This document shows, one piece after another, positions 25,030 through 37,649 of a stretch of DNA of 64,000 nt. The notes beneath the pieces were generated by a model, which was not told the origin of the DNA, made no database searches, and worked only from the letters and a program-made list of their open reading frames with translations. A program made the position numbers and the translations under genes. This DNA is from Rapana venosa (taxonomy: Eukaryota; Mollusca; Gastropoda; Neogastropoda; Muricidae): NCBI GenBank assembly GCA_028751875.1, contig CM054134.1, positions 45,401,861 to 45,465,860 of the forward strand, given 5' to 3'. Every line of letters begins with the position of its first letter. The stretch's first letter is position 1.

Positions 25030-26320
25030 ATCCATCTTTAGGAAGTGCCCTGAAACAGAGATCCACAATCTTCTAGCAAATGGCACCTTCTGTGAGTTAC
25101 CGGATATATGGACTCCACATTCTGCACCACTATTTTCAAAGTTCGCAGAGGTTGGAGACTCATTCCAAAGCGCTCCTCTTCAACAAAATTCTCAAGAAAA
25201 AAATAAACTTAAATATTCTTCCAAAATTCATGGAACACCTGGTTAACTTAGTTGCTTCAGTTGATTTCAAGGATGGGTACTTTCACATTCTAATCCACAA
25301 CACATTTGGCAATTTCCCCCATTTGCTCTGATATATATATATATATATAATATTATATAATATATATATATAATATATATATATATTATATATATATATA
25401 TATATTTCCATTCTAATGCCCTCTGTGGTCTGTGATGGGTCTCTGGCTCTTTACTAGGTAATCAGAGGCATAATTACATTCAAAATGGTTATTCTATCTG
25501 CATCTGAGTTAATAAGGACTGTTAAATAGATTTAGTTTCAATCCTTTCATGCCATCCAGAAGCAGATAAACCGAGCCCTGCACCTGTGCTTTTACCTAAA
25601 ACAGCCACATCAAGGCCACTCTTACTTCTACCCAGTCCTTTCCTATCCTAGGATGTGCTTTCTTAATTACCAGAAGCTAGTGCTAACCTCCAGTCAAGCA
25701 AAGGATAGAAAACTCTCCTTCCTTTTCTGTCCTCTTGGTGACTTTCTTTTGCTTCTCCTGGGGACCTTTCTTTCTTCAAGGTTTAATGGAGTCTCTTGCT
25801 GCAATCACCCCAGCCAGAAAACTTTGCAAACAGAACCTTCAGACACACCCTCAGTAGTTCCAGTTCAAAGACACATGGAATCTTTAGACGTCTGGGGAGT
25901 GTGTGTGTGTGTGTGTTTGATTTGACATCTATCTACTAAAACGTGTTGGGGGGTTTTCGACAGATGCCCGTGGAGTTTTGGTTTATTCAAGCCACTATTT
26001 ATGAAGTAGATTATGTGGAGCCTGAAGTGGGAATTTCCATACTTCCCGCATCATCTAGCTGGGCTTTCTATACAGACACTTCAACTCGAAGGCAGGGAGA
26101 ACTTGAGGAGTTTTCTCCATTCTTCTGGACTGTGGTTTCCTTAAGTTTCTGCTATGCACATCAGCATTTTAGAACTAAAGGTTCTCACAGAGCCCACGAC
26201 CTCTTTTGTGTGTATTTCCTTATCAACAGGTTTAATTGCATATTTCACTAACAACATAATGGTACATTTCTATATGAAAAAAAAACGAAGGTGGGGTTGG
26301 GGCATACCTCTGTCCCCTCT
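25030..26320 (+). mobile_element. YR/gypsy-like reverse transcriptase and RNase H remnant (copy A)
   Basis: A plus-strand frame carries ASVDFKDGYFHILIH near 25,257, matching the SIDLKDAYFHIPIH motif of DIRS-like and gypsy-like reverse transcriptases. Downstream, HISILELKVLTE (about 26,157) and TNNIMVHFYMKKK match the RNase H ELKA and DN...YxNKQ positions. Frameshifts and missing catalytic aspartates (YxDD is not found, and DN reads NN) mark it as dead. A (TA)n tract interrupts it at 25,331. Confidence 0.5.
25331..25406. repeat. (TA)n microsatellite, copy A
   Basis: An interrupted TA run. The counterpart at 30,366-30,443 is a longer pure run. Confidence 0.95.
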
Positions 26321-26325
26321 CTGGT

Positions 26326-26825
26326 NNNNNNNNNNNNNNNNNNNNNNNNNNNNNNNNNNNNNNNNNNNNNNNNNNNNNNNNNNNNNNNNNNNNNNNNNNN
26401 NNNNNNNNNNNNNNNNNNNNNNNNNNNNNNNNNNNNNNNNNNNNNNNNNNNNNNNNNNNNNNNNNNNNNNNNNNNNNNNNNNNNNNNNNNNNNNNNNNNN
26501 NNNNNNNNNNNNNNNNNNNNNNNNNNNNNNNNNNNNNNNNNNNNNNNNNNNNNNNNNNNNNNNNNNNNNNNNNNNNNNNNNNNNNNNNNNNNNNNNNNNN
26601 NNNNNNNNNNNNNNNNNNNNNNNNNNNNNNNNNNNNNNNNNNNNNNNNNNNNNNNNNNNNNNNNNNNNNNNNNNNNNNNNNNNNNNNNNNNNNNNNNNNN
26701 NNNNNNNNNNNNNNNNNNNNNNNNNNNNNNNNNNNNNNNNNNNNNNNNNNNNNNNNNNNNNNNNNNNNNNNNNNNNNNNNNNNNNNNNNNNNNNNNNNNN
26801 NNNNNNNNNNNNNNNNNNNNNNNNN
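26326..26825. other. Assembly gap (500 N)
   Basis: Exactly 500 N. It joins the end of duplication copy A to the middle of GPCR copy 3 and hides the N-terminal half of that receptor. Open frames crossing it are meaningless. Confidence 0.99.
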
Positions 26826-27195
26826 CAAGGACAGTGCTGGTAACGAGAACATGAACGACAAACGGAAGAAACTTGCATCCAGAACAACAGTCATGATTCT
26901 GGCTCTGTCCTGTGCGTTTTTGGTTCTGACTCTGCCCATCAACATCTGCATCGTCTGGTACAACTACATCCGTGAAGAGGTCTCCCAAAGCCCCCGGTTG
27001 TCTGCCATCAAGGAGCTGCTGTATTCAGTGACCTTCATGATGTGGTATGCCAACAGCGCTGTCAACTTTCTCCTCTACTGCTTCACTGGCACCAGGTTCA
27101 GAAGGGAATTTCTGAACTGGATCCGCTGTGGTTCTCCTGACTCTTCATCTGACTCTGTAGGTGAAGGCACGTCCACCAGAGCAAGAAACACCTAG
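26826..27195 (+). CDS. Rhodopsin-like GPCR copy 3, C-terminal half
   Basis: About 120 codons from ICL3 (KDSAGNENMNDKRKKLASR) through TM6 (CAFLVLTLPINICIVWYN), ECL3 and TM7 (NSAVNFLLYCFTGTRF) to the Ser-rich tail, stopping at TAG 27,193. The frame is clean. Residues are almost those of copy 1, with a few changes in the tail (SDSVGEG). The N-terminal half lies in the gap. Its 3' flank matches that of copy 2, so copies 2 and 3 are the closest pair by context. Confidence 0.85.
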
Positions 27196-27634
27196 CGACA
27201 AGTCAAAGTGACTGAGCTTCTTTACTCCTAAATGCATTGTAGCCTGTAGAAAGGTATTTTTCTTCTTCTTGTTTTATAAACTATTCAACGTGTCATAGAT
27301 AAAGTCACTGGAGGAGTAAGATACAGCTTTAAAAATCTTCCAATAAAATTTCTTGTTAACTTTTGCTTATTGCATGTTGCTAACAATATATATTGCTCTT
27401 TGTGAGCCAATTACATCAACAGCCTGACAAAAAAGTTCAAGTGTTCAGAAATTAATGCCTTCATAACTTGGCAAATGTCCTTGATATTACATATTAACTT
27501 CCACCAAAAGCCTATGGCTATTCACTTTTTTAACCTGCTGCTGTTAATACATGCCTCTGTTTTCCCTACACTGTATTGCTCGTCATGTCCAACTTTATCT
27601 TTTATGTAGCCTTCCATCAATACTCTACTTTTAG
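27196..27634 (+). other. 3' flank of GPCR copy 3
   Basis: Matches 16,915-17,352. It contains CAATAAAATTTC, a candidate poly(A) signal at about 27,339. Confidence 0.6.
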
Positions 27635-28884
27635 CTACTATTTGGAACTTTGTTTTCAGTTGCTTTTTGTCTTTTTTTATACAGATTTTAGGTTGAAGCA
27701 TTAGATTGTACTGATAAACAGACTTTGAATCATAGACAGCTAATCAAAGGTATAACCTTAGACTGTAACTGATGCAGGGAGAAGCAGTAGTCTTACCAAC
27801 TAAAACTGCATTCTGACAAAATGTTGATGCCCATTAAAGATTGATTATTGTATTTTACATTACAGCGACAGGCTCTGACTTTCACTATTCCAGATGCCTC
27901 TGATAATGTGGGGAGCTCTCATAGCATAACCTCTCAGCAGAATCAGACGCATCTTCCATGAACACAGAGTACCATCATATAAATCTGCAACATTGTTTAC
28001 AGCATAAGAAATGAAATCATATGGTAAGTGTCTTTGCTAACAGCGTTTTCCCCTCCAAAAATCCTGTGACAGGAACAGTGCTACTGTAAAACTTATTTTG
28101 AGAGACGAGTGTACAAGGTGGAAGGTCCCAGAGATCTATCACACCCATGTTTCTACAACAAGACATCGGACTGTTGATGGTGATATTCTACAAGGAACTC
28201 TGATCACACTAAACTGCTACAACCTCATGTCAAATTTCCTTTACGCATGAAAACCTTTTGACAGGTTACGTTTTCAGCTTCTTTGTATCAGAAATATGGC
28301 CTGCCTGGAAAAGGAATCAGTCTTCCCGTGCCGATGCTGTTCCACATATGGTAGTTAACTCTTTGTGAAGGATTCAGCGAATTATGTTTGCATCAGGCCT
28401 AATTGTAAGGGAGAGGGGAGAGGGATAGATCTTTCTGCTTTATAGTGGTAAATGGACACAACGTATTCCATTTTCATGAGTTCTATATGGCAATAATAGC
28501 ACGAGGCCTGTTATAAAGGGTCTACTGGTACTCTTATGAACCTTTTTTCTCACTACTAGCTCTTGAGCGTCTTTCAGCCAGTTATCAGAGAAGTTTGGAG
28601 GCAGCAGATCCAGGGCAGGTTTCCAAGATGTTAAATATAGGTCCATAGGCACCCCCTGTGCCACATTCTTTGCCCCCTTATGGAATAAAGTTATGGACAT
28701 AGATCATGGGAGACTGGTTTCCTTCCTGACAGCCCACATCCACCACACCAGCAATGAGTGCAAACCACAGGAGGACATCATGGTTACTTTTTTCCTCTTT
28801 TGAATCTATTCATCCATGAGCCTTTGTTCTCTTCCTTTCTTCTCAACCTTTTTTTTCTTTTACTACTCTCACTCTGGGTATGGG

Positions 28885-29145
28885 ATAGCACAGTGGTCAG
28901 AGCACTCGCTTTCACCAAGCTAAGGTTCAGCAGCATCGAGCATGATTACCAACTGTATGGGAGACCAATTGCGTGCTTTGGCTTCAGTTCAGTCCCCCAG
29001 TTCACCCAGCGGTAAATGGGTATCTGCATTTTTAGGGACAGGGAAGCTAAAGCAGCAAGGGAGAGGAGATGGGTGCTACCATCAATATGCTGGCCCCTAG
29101 ATGCCTCGCTCCCCTGTGACCAGATAGGCTCTTGGACACCTTTTC
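28885..29145 (+). mobile_element. SINE family E, copy B
   Basis: Same A box and body as at 23,850-24,110, with single-base differences. Confidence 0.65.
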
Positions 29146-30067
29146 CTTACTTTGCTCTCATTCTGAGTCCCAGCATTCTGAAGTTTTGCTCACTGGACAG
29201 GGCTGGTAGAGAACTTGTCATTTCTCTTAAATGTCATCAGGTAGGATGTTTTTTCCTTCTAAAACAATATAATTACTGTCCTATTGTGCCTCTGCCTCTA
29301 ATCTGTTGCAGCCTGTACTGTCTGACTACACTTCTTAGAGCCCCCGGCATTATACTCCAGACTCTTGTGATCACCTGGCAGATCACAGCTCTTATGACTA
29401 CGATTAAGACTCATCAGAGGGCTCTGCAAAAGCTCACTGTAAACTCACAGGGACCTTTTGTAACTGGATTTCTTTTAGAGACATGTTTCTTTTTTGAATT
29501 TTTCTCGTTATCTGCACGTTTTCTACTGATCATGTTGTGGTCCTATGGTCCCCCGTCTCATGCCATTTTCACGTTTAGCCTTTCTGCTGCTCAGTGCTTG
29601 CAGGTAATTTTAAAACAGACCGATATTTGCTTTGTAGGTCTTTTTCAACCTGTGCTTCGGAAGGCTAGCTATTACACCATTTGGCCAAGGCTTGCAGGGT
29701 TTTTGGCAGGGCTTTTCTCCCCTTTTGTGCTCTGCTAGTTCCCTTTTCTTCGGATCTTCTATGACAGGGTCTGCCTCAATTAGTATGTACATCTTTCTGG
29801 CTTTGCCAGCATTTCCAACATTCCTGCACCCAAATGCCCAACCCCAAACTGCTTTTCTCTAGGACCGTAGCAATGATCAAACTGACTCTTTGCATCACTA
29901 TGCAAAGCCTCTAAGGTGCACTTTTAAGCAACTTCACTATCCAGACATCGCCATCTTTCAGAGCTCATTAATGTCTCCTTTTCAGGATAGGTAAATCTTG
30001 TGAAGAAGATAGATCAACATCTCCTGTTATCTTCTCTTTCTCCTCCATCCACTCCTTTTATCCATCT

Positions 30068-30360
30068 TTAGGAAGTGCCCTGAAACAGAGATCCACAATC
30101 TTCTAGCAAATGGCACCTTCTGTGAGTTACCGGATATATGGACTCCACATTCTGCACCACTATTTTCAAAGTTCGCAGAGGCTGGAGACTCATTCCAAAG
30201 CGCTCCTCATCAACAAAATTCTCATTAAAAAACATAAACTTAAATACTCTTCCAAAATTCATGGAGCAATCCCCTGGTTAACTTAGTTGCTTCAGTTGAT
30301 TTCAAGGATGGGTACTTTCACATTCCAATCCACAACACATTTGACAATTTCCCCATTTTG

Positions 30361-30445
<85 letters not shown>

Positions 30446-31480
30446 CATTCTAATGCCCCTCTGTGGTCTGTGATGGGTCTCTGGCTCTTTACTAGGTAAT
30501 CAGAGGCATAATTACATTCAAAATGGTTATTCTATCTGCATCTGAGTTAATCAGGACTGCTAAATAGATTTAGTTTCAATCCTTTCATGCCATCCAGAAG
30601 CAGATAAACCGAGCCCCGCACCTGTGCTTTTACCTAAAACAGCCACATCAAGGCCACTCTTACTTCTACCCAGTCCTTTGCTATCCTAGGATGTGCTTTC
30701 TTAATTACCAGAAGCTAGTGCTAACCTCCAGTCAAGCAAAGGATAGAAAACTCTCCTTCCTTTTCTGTCCTCTTGGTGACTTTCTTTTGCTTCTCCTGGG
30801 AACCTTTCTTTCTTCAAGGTTTAATGGAGTCTCTTGCTGCAGTCACCCCAGCCAGAAAACTTTGCAAACAGAACCTTCAGACACACCCTCAGTAGTTCCA
30901 GTTCCAAGACACATGGAATCTTTAGACGTCTGGGGAGTGTGTGTGTGTGTGTCTTTGATTTGACATCTATCTACTAAAACGTGTTGGGTTTTTTTCGACA
31001 GATGCCCGTGGAGTTTTGGTTTATTCAAGCCACTATTTATGAAGTAGATTATGTGGAGCCTGAAGTGGGAATTTCCATACTTCCCTCATCATCTAGCTGG
31101 GCTTTCTATACAGACACTTCAACTCGAAGGCAGGGAGAACTTGAGGAGTTTTCTCCATTCTTCTGGACTGTGGTTTCCTTAAGTTTCTGCTATGCACATC
31201 AGCATTTTAGAACTAAAGGTTCTCACAGAGCCCACGACCTCTTTTGTGTGTATTTCCTTATCAACAGGTTTAATTGCATATTTCACTAACAACATAATGG
31301 TACATTTCTACATGAACAAAAAACGAAGGTGGGTGTTGGGGGCATACCTCTGTCCTCTCTCTGGTGGTGTTACCAGAAGAAAATGTGTCAGTGACCCACA
31401 TTATCAGAAAGGCAAACATTCCTTGAGACTCCCTCAGCAAGAGACCCTATTCCTCCACAGACAAAGTGAGTGATTCACAT
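30068..31480 (+). mobile_element. YR/gypsy-like RT and RNase H remnant (copy B)
   Basis: Counterpart of 25,030-26,320, running past the point where copy A enters the gap. A frameshift lies before the SVDFKDGYFHI-like motif. The RNase H-like HISILELKVLTE is near 31,195. No intact frame. Confidence 0.45.
30366..30443. repeat. (TA)n microsatellite, copy B
   Basis: A pure TA run of nearly 80 bp. Confidence 0.97.
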
Positions 31481-33120
31481 AATAGCAGAGCATCCTCGTG
31501 CTCATGACATTGGGGGCTTGGTTTCTTCATCCGCCATCTTTCATTCTGTTCCTATATGCCAAAATGTACAGATGGCTGATCGGAAATAATTATTAGAGCT
31601 TCTTCTTCTTTAAGACTTACCTTAGGAATTTTAGGAAAACTTGAGGTGATGGATCCATGAAATTATCCTGTGAGACAGCTAACATTACTATCACAGTGGT
31701 TATGTCTCCCTGTACAAATCTATCGAAGGCCAATCCCCTCCCCAGTCTTCAATATCTGCAATGTTTGATGTGGTGAAGAATGTGATGCCAAAGCACCTAA
31801 ACCAAAATGTACGCTTGGCTGATATACTTACCATGTCAAATACCAAGCTCCATCCATCTATTCCTCGATGAACATACATTCTATGGGAATAGCCATTGGC
31901 CAAAATACATTGAACAGTTATGAGCATAAGGCGGAAGATAATACTCACGCATGCGTAATCTGAACTTCTGCCTAGGCATACGGGTGTTTACTTTCAAATG
32001 CTCTTACTTTTGTGTTACTGATAGAGTTATACACGGGATGTTATTGCTGATGTTTGACATGGTAAGTATAAATTGGTTACATTAGCAGTTGATAAACACA
32101 AAGATTCCATATCGTTCACTTACATTGTATTGAAATATCATTTCCTGTTACTTCGACAAAAATATATCTGCAGGCCTTAATAAGTTTCTAATGCTGGAAT
32201 TAAGATCCATTTTGGAGTATAAAATTGTAACACAATGTTTTGGGTTAAAAGATAATAGCGCCAACATGAGAACCATAATATGAAAACATGCAGTCAATTG
32301 TTACATAATATTGTTTCAATCCAACTAGTGCTACCTAGATAAGACATGGTATTGTACATATTCTTCAAGTCTTTGATTTTATCATAGTGCTGAATACTTC
32401 ATTAATGATTCATCAGAATTCATAGAAAACAAAACATTGTTTAATAACATCATCCCTATTCTGTGACGAGAGAGTTATTGATGTGTGGTAGGGATTTTTG
32501 TTTTTGTATTTTGTACTTTTAGACGATATATTTTTATAAAACAATACATTAAAATGTCAGAGGGGATTCCAAATCTTGTCCACGTAAAACTCACTTAGAA
32601 AATAGCTTCCCATTGATAGCATCAGGGCCTCTACTGTCCAATCTTGATACTTTTCGAAGGCTACAAAAATTAAGTCTCCAGATTTTGGATGATTTTTAAA
32701 GTAATTGCTAGGTTATAGTCAGGCCTGAATGCTATCAAGGCACGAAATGTCTAAGATTCACAATGCTTGATGCCAATCATCTTTTGATACACCGTTCCAA
32801 GATTGTTATTCTTAAAAGAATATCTATTCATAAGTTCCCCATTTTCGTTTTACTTCATACAATACAAAACTGGAACGAACCTTTTTATTGGCAGGGGGCA
32901 GGGGGCACTGGGCCTGCTTCACCTTGTTATGACACAGCAGTCCCACTCCTCCCAAAGCCCTCTTTCCAATATCAACATTACAACCGTACCCCATTTCTTC
33001 AGGGTCACATATTCACACGAAATTAGAACACTTCCAGACTACCAGGCAGAAGTCCCCTACACTGCTGTAGGACCACTGTTGCTGTGGTGCTGGTGTTCAG
33101 TGGCACCTTTTAAGATCTAA
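31481..33120. other. No gene seen
   Basis: AT-rich intergenic sequence with short open frames and no recognisable domain, repeat head or splice-bounded exon. Confidence 0.5.
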
Positions 33121-33264
33121 CAAATAGTACTTAATAATAAATGATAAATATATGGAATTTATATACTGCTGAATCTTGTAAAACAAACAAATCGAAGCGT
33201 TTACACTCAGATCATTTACACGCATGCAACTTTCCTCAAATGACATAAGATTTTTCAAATTTAT

Positions 33265-33306
<42 letters not shown>

Positions 33307-33660
33307 AAGTGGTGATGAAGGAGATGAAGGATGCTGTTGGAAAGTAGGAACAGATATGAGGTAAAATTGTCATGTAGGAAATAAGTGCGTTTTGAGGCTG
33401 GCTTTCAAGGTATCAAGTGAAAGCTTTTGGCTAAGTGAAAGAGGGAGATCATTCCAGGTGAATGGATCAGAAACAGAGAAAGAGCGACGGCCAACAGTGG
33501 TTTGTTTGAATCTAGGTGTTCGAAAACAACGTATCTGCAGCTGAGCGAAGGGAAGGGGAACGGAACGGAACGTATACTTAGCTCCATGAGAACAATATTA
33601 CTACCTAGTAGTCTAGTCAATCTTTGCAAAAAAAGTGCCGAGAAAGGAACTAATTGCAAT
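33121..33660 (-). mobile_element. CR1/jockey-like LINE 3' end, 5'-truncated
   Basis: On the minus strand, RFKQTTVGRRSFSVSDPFTW followed by NDLPLSLSQ is the C-terminal end of a CR1/jockey-type reverse transcriptase, with an in-frame end near 33,340. Then come a (GT)n tract (33,265-33,304), the CTTCGATTTGTTTGTTTTAC tail segment and an ATTATT-type terminus near 33,130. Confidence 0.7.
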
Positions 33661-34385
33661 AGTAATGATTTTATGATATTTGGATAGGAAAGTACCTAAC
33701 TTTTAACATATCCAAACAGTAGGACGATCTAAGTGTCGGAAGACCATTTTTTTAAAGATATGACGTCATCAAATTTCGATTTTATAAAAAAAATTTAACA
33801 GAATGTAATATGGTCTTGTGACATATCATTTCAACGCTTTCGACCTACTGATTACGAATTTGATAATAGAATCACCATTAGACGTAATAGAAAGCAAAAA
33901 TCAAAGAAAATATGCCGCATGTGTTCTATATTTAGTGTTGAAGCCCATTAGCATGCGAAATCAAGTATATCTCAAGCATTTTACCTCCAACGTGGAGATG
34001 CCAGGGCCTATCAGTATAAATAGCATCCCCATATTCTGGAAATTCTGTGATATAAATTTCCTCTTTTCTATCTCTCTCTTTGTTTCTGCCTTGTCCCTTT
34101 ACTGCCTTGTCACCTCCTTCTTGTATATTTTCTGCCTTCTTGGTCCATTCTGCTGCCTTTTTTTCCCCCAGAAAGACTTATAAAAGATAACAGTTTTCTG
34201 TTATGCCACAGTAAAATGCGCTGGGCCTGACTTGTAAGGTGCTTAAGGGTAGCGTGACGCCAATTTACTCATATAACAGACAACAATGGTTGCTGCCTGA
34301 GCGTTGGAAGAAAAAGAAATGCATTTTACCAGGGTTAAACCAAAGTTCGACCACTGTACAACTCCCATGGCAGAGCGAAGTGGTA
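33661..34385. other. No gene seen
   Basis: Short frames only, with a pyrimidine-rich stretch at 34,060-34,170. Nothing assignable. Confidence 0.5.
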
Positions 34386-34589
34386 GTAATAATAATAATA
34401 ATAATAAATGGAACTTATATAGCGCTATATCTTGCAAAGACAAACCAAAGCGCATGCATTCGACCTAAATCTTACACAGTCATACAACCAATGACAAATA
34501 ATCAATAGTTCAAACAGATATTACAAACATGGCACGCTGCAGACCAAATCTATGAAATAAAATTGCAATAGTCCCAAAAGCTTTTCAAA

Positions 34590-34656
<67 letters not shown>

Positions 34657-37200
34657 CACACACACAGGTCATATACTTTAGCAGGCTGATAGGACATGGG
34701 TTAGTGAAGGGTGGGATAGTTCTGATATGAGACAGGAGGGGAGAAATCTTAGGTTGTTGAAATAAATATGTTGGGGGTTGATTTAAAAGTGTCATAGCTA
34801 GGCTTCTGGGAGGAGAGAGAGGGAGCTCATTCCAGGTCGATGGACCCGAAATAGAGAAAGAGCGGCGGCCAACAGTAGATTGGTTGAATTAGGTATTCGA
34901 GGGACAAGGTATCTGCAGCAAGCTAGGAGGGAACTGAAGGAGTGTACAGGTTAAGACTTTTACAGAGGTAGGAGGGGGCAGTTTTGTGGAGACATTTGTA
35001 CAGAGGGTACTGATCTTATATTCCACTCTCTGTGGCACAGCAGCCAGGGAGAGATCGCAAGAGGGGGGTAATGTGCTCCGATTTTTTCTTTCTGAGAACT
35101 AGTCGAGCTGCAGATTTTGTATACTTGAAGGGAGTGGATAGATGATAAGCTGGCAGACCAGACAAAAGAGAATTGCAATAGTCAGACGTGAAAGAATAAG
35201 AGAAGTGACAAGTTTGGTGTTGCATCGGTGGACAGGTACTTTTGAATTGCACTAATACGCCGTTAATGTAGTAGCACGACTGACAGGTCTGGGTGATGAT
35301 TTTTGCATAGAGAGTGTGTTGTCGATAAGAACACCTAGGTACTTCACAGCAAGATAGAGGGCCTGACATTCCCCAAGTTTTTTAAAGCTTTTTGAAAGGG
35401 AAAATTTTGTTTTGGGCCCCCTACAAGCGGCTTGGGTTTTATCGCATTTAGCGAATTTTTTCGGTCATCAAATTTTTGAATATTTTCAAAGCAGGGCCAA
35501 TTTGCCGGGAAAAAAGCAATTTTCAGGAGAACCCGCTTTGAAATCTGAGAGTACTGCTAAAAAGAGGTTGATTTGAGACTTTTTATTAATGTGGCAGGGG
35601 GGCATTTTAAAGAGTGAACAGAAAGCCTAAACGATCCCTGGGGATTCCGCTTTTCATTTTTGGCGGGTTTTTGTTTAATCTTGTTTATGCAACTGTCTGA
35701 AATCGGTCAGGGGGTATGAATTAAACCAGGTGAGGGCTGTCCCCAGAACACAGAACTTTTTTGAAGCGGGAAAAAAAGAGGGGCTTAGTACGAAGGCTTG
35801 GTTTTTAATCAAAAAGTGAAAAGGGGTTTCCTGAGTCAGAAGCTAGTAGAAGCGTGTTTAAAAAGTGTGTACTGGGGTGGTTTCAGTGCTGTGGTTGACG
35901 CGGTAGGCAGACTGAAACTCAGGAAGAAGATTGTTGGAGAGAAGGTGGTTGTTGAGCGTTTGAGAACTACTTTTTTAAGGACTTTAAAAATAAAAGGTAG
36001 ATTGGAAACAGGTCTATAATTCTCAGAAGTTAGGGTCAAGTCATGCTTTTGAGTAGAGGTGTGACTATAGCAGTTTTGAGAGCTGATGGAACATTTCCTG
36101 AAACAAAGATGAGTTCACTATTTTCGTGATAGGGGGTATAAGTTGTGGTGGGCACTTGTGTGAAAAGAGAAGCAGGTATGGGATCAAGATCACATGATTT
36201 TATAGTCATTTCTTTCAGAATTATCGGTGTTTCTTTCTCCCTTGTCGGATGAAGAAAGGAGAGGAGTGCCAGAAAATTGGGGGGGATCAGGAAGTGCAGG
36301 CTGGAAAGGAGTCTGATCCAAACGGGAGCGAAGTTTATGGACTTTTTCAAAAAAAAAATGAAAGAAAATATAGAAGGAAGTTCAGAGTGATTGTGGATGG
36401 AAGGCAAAAAGAGGCTTGCCTTCACAGATCCAAGAAGAGTAGATGTGAGAGAAAAGAGAGATTTCATTGACGTGGCATCAAGAACTTGAGAAGAGTAATA
36501 CTTTGTTTTTTCTGAAAGAATTAAAGACTTGACTTTGTTTACTTGTTTTCGGAAGGCTGCATATTAATTTCCCGTTTTGCTTTTCGCCACTGCCGCTCTA
36601 GTTGCCTGCGTTTGCGCTTTGCGACCAGAATGCATGGTTTTACCCTGCGCATATGGCCTATCAGGCAGGGGACGGTCGTGGGAGGTGCATGCTCATCAAG
36701 CAGTTGGCTGAGAAAAATTATTTTTAGTGTTTAGAGGGTTATTTGTTGTCAGAGGTTTGTGATAGGCGTTCAGCAGCTTGTGCAGAGAAAGTTTGATACT
36801 AAGGCCTTGAGGTTTCGACGGGTACATACTTTTCTTTCTGATAGGCTTTGCAATGTTTAGAGAAAAAAAAACAGCGGAATATCAGAAAGTAGTTCATCAG
36901 TGATAGATACAGATGGATCAGATCTTGGGAAACATCAGTAATTAGCCAGTCTAAAATATGTCCTGATCTGTGCGTTGCTTCATTTACCAGCTTAGAAAGA
37001 AGTGTGGTTGACAAAGAAAGAGAAAGACGTTTGACGTCGGAGAAGATTGGTTATCAAAATGAAGTTAAAGTCACCGAAATGATAAGCTTTTTGGAGAGAG
37101 GCTGTAGTGATCCAGGAGTGACTGAAACTCCTGATGGAAGATGAAGATGTCAGATAGTCTCTCCTTGAAGGAAGTCTTTACAAGGAGTATAAGATAAAAC
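34386..37200 (-). mobile_element. CR1/jockey-like LINE, longest copy, frameshifted
   Basis: Minus-strand order: endonuclease pieces GDFNF (about 37,060) and THRSGHILDWLIT (about 36,960); a linker, LLDEHAPPTTVP and KRKRRQLERQWRKAKRE (about 36,690-36,560); then RT motifs SCDLDPIPASLFTQ and SALKTAIVTPLL (about 36,190-36,050), ENYRPVSNLPFIFKVL (about 36,020), DYCNSLLSGLPAYHLS (about 35,170) and SAARLVLRKKKS (about 35,095). A (GT)n tract (34,592-34,655) and the tail GCGCTATATAAGTTCC followed by (ATT)n at 34,387 close it. Each block is in a different frame and the RT palm is badly garbled at 35,370-35,900. Not active as written. Confidence 0.8.
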
Positions 37201-37454
37201 AGTTTCAGGTAGAGGCAAACAGCATCAGAGTTAGTTCAAATCCTGTGGCAAGTCACTTCAGTCCAGCATAATCAGAACATGGAAAGCTCAGTTCATCCAG
37301 CGCACTCTTGCTGGAATGAAGTAACACAGCAGAATCAATCAAGATCAGGTACACCTAGTTCTCATCCACTTCCTGAAGAGTGGGTGCATTGAGACAGCTC
37401 AAGTCTTTGCATTGTCCTAATGCCATTTAAAATTGGAGCCCATACCTTTTTCTA

Positions 37455-37460
37455 CAGTCC

Positions 37461-37506
<46 letters not shown>

Positions 37507-37600
37507 GAAGAAGAAGAAGAAGAAGAAGAAGAAGAAGAAGATATGGAATTTATGTAGCACTGAATCTTGTAAAACAAACAAATCAAAGCGCATCGCAGGA
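37455..37600 (-). mobile_element. CR1-like LINE tail with (TAA)n(GAA)n
   Basis: The tail segment GCGCTTTGATTTGTTTGTTT on the minus strand ends in TTC and TTA trinucleotide runs (37,463-37,540). Only the last ~60 bases of the LINE are present. Confidence 0.7.
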
Positions 37601-37649
37601 CCTTTATATTCTCTGGAGCAGGAGGGAGATCAGTCTTCCCTGAGACAAA

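Larger units (their letters stand above)
22599..26325 (+). repeat. Direct duplication, copy A
   Basis: About 3.73 kb matches 27,635-31,365 nearly base for base, with the same SINE, the same (TA)n and the same RT remnant. It starts at the right LINE target-site duplication and stops at the 500-N gap. Confidence 0.9.
27635..31365 (+). repeat. Direct duplication, copy B, with LINE-empty site
   Basis: CTACTATTTGGAACTTT occurs once at 27,635-27,651 and runs straight on into the sequence that follows the LINE at 22,599. This is the pre-integration state of the LINE site. The rest parallels 22,599-26,325. Confidence 0.9.

Noticed and set aside
34239..34508. Asn/Ile-repeat small protein
   Set aside because: Translation of the (AAT)n tail of the CR1-like LINE. 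The same applies at 37,433-37,711.
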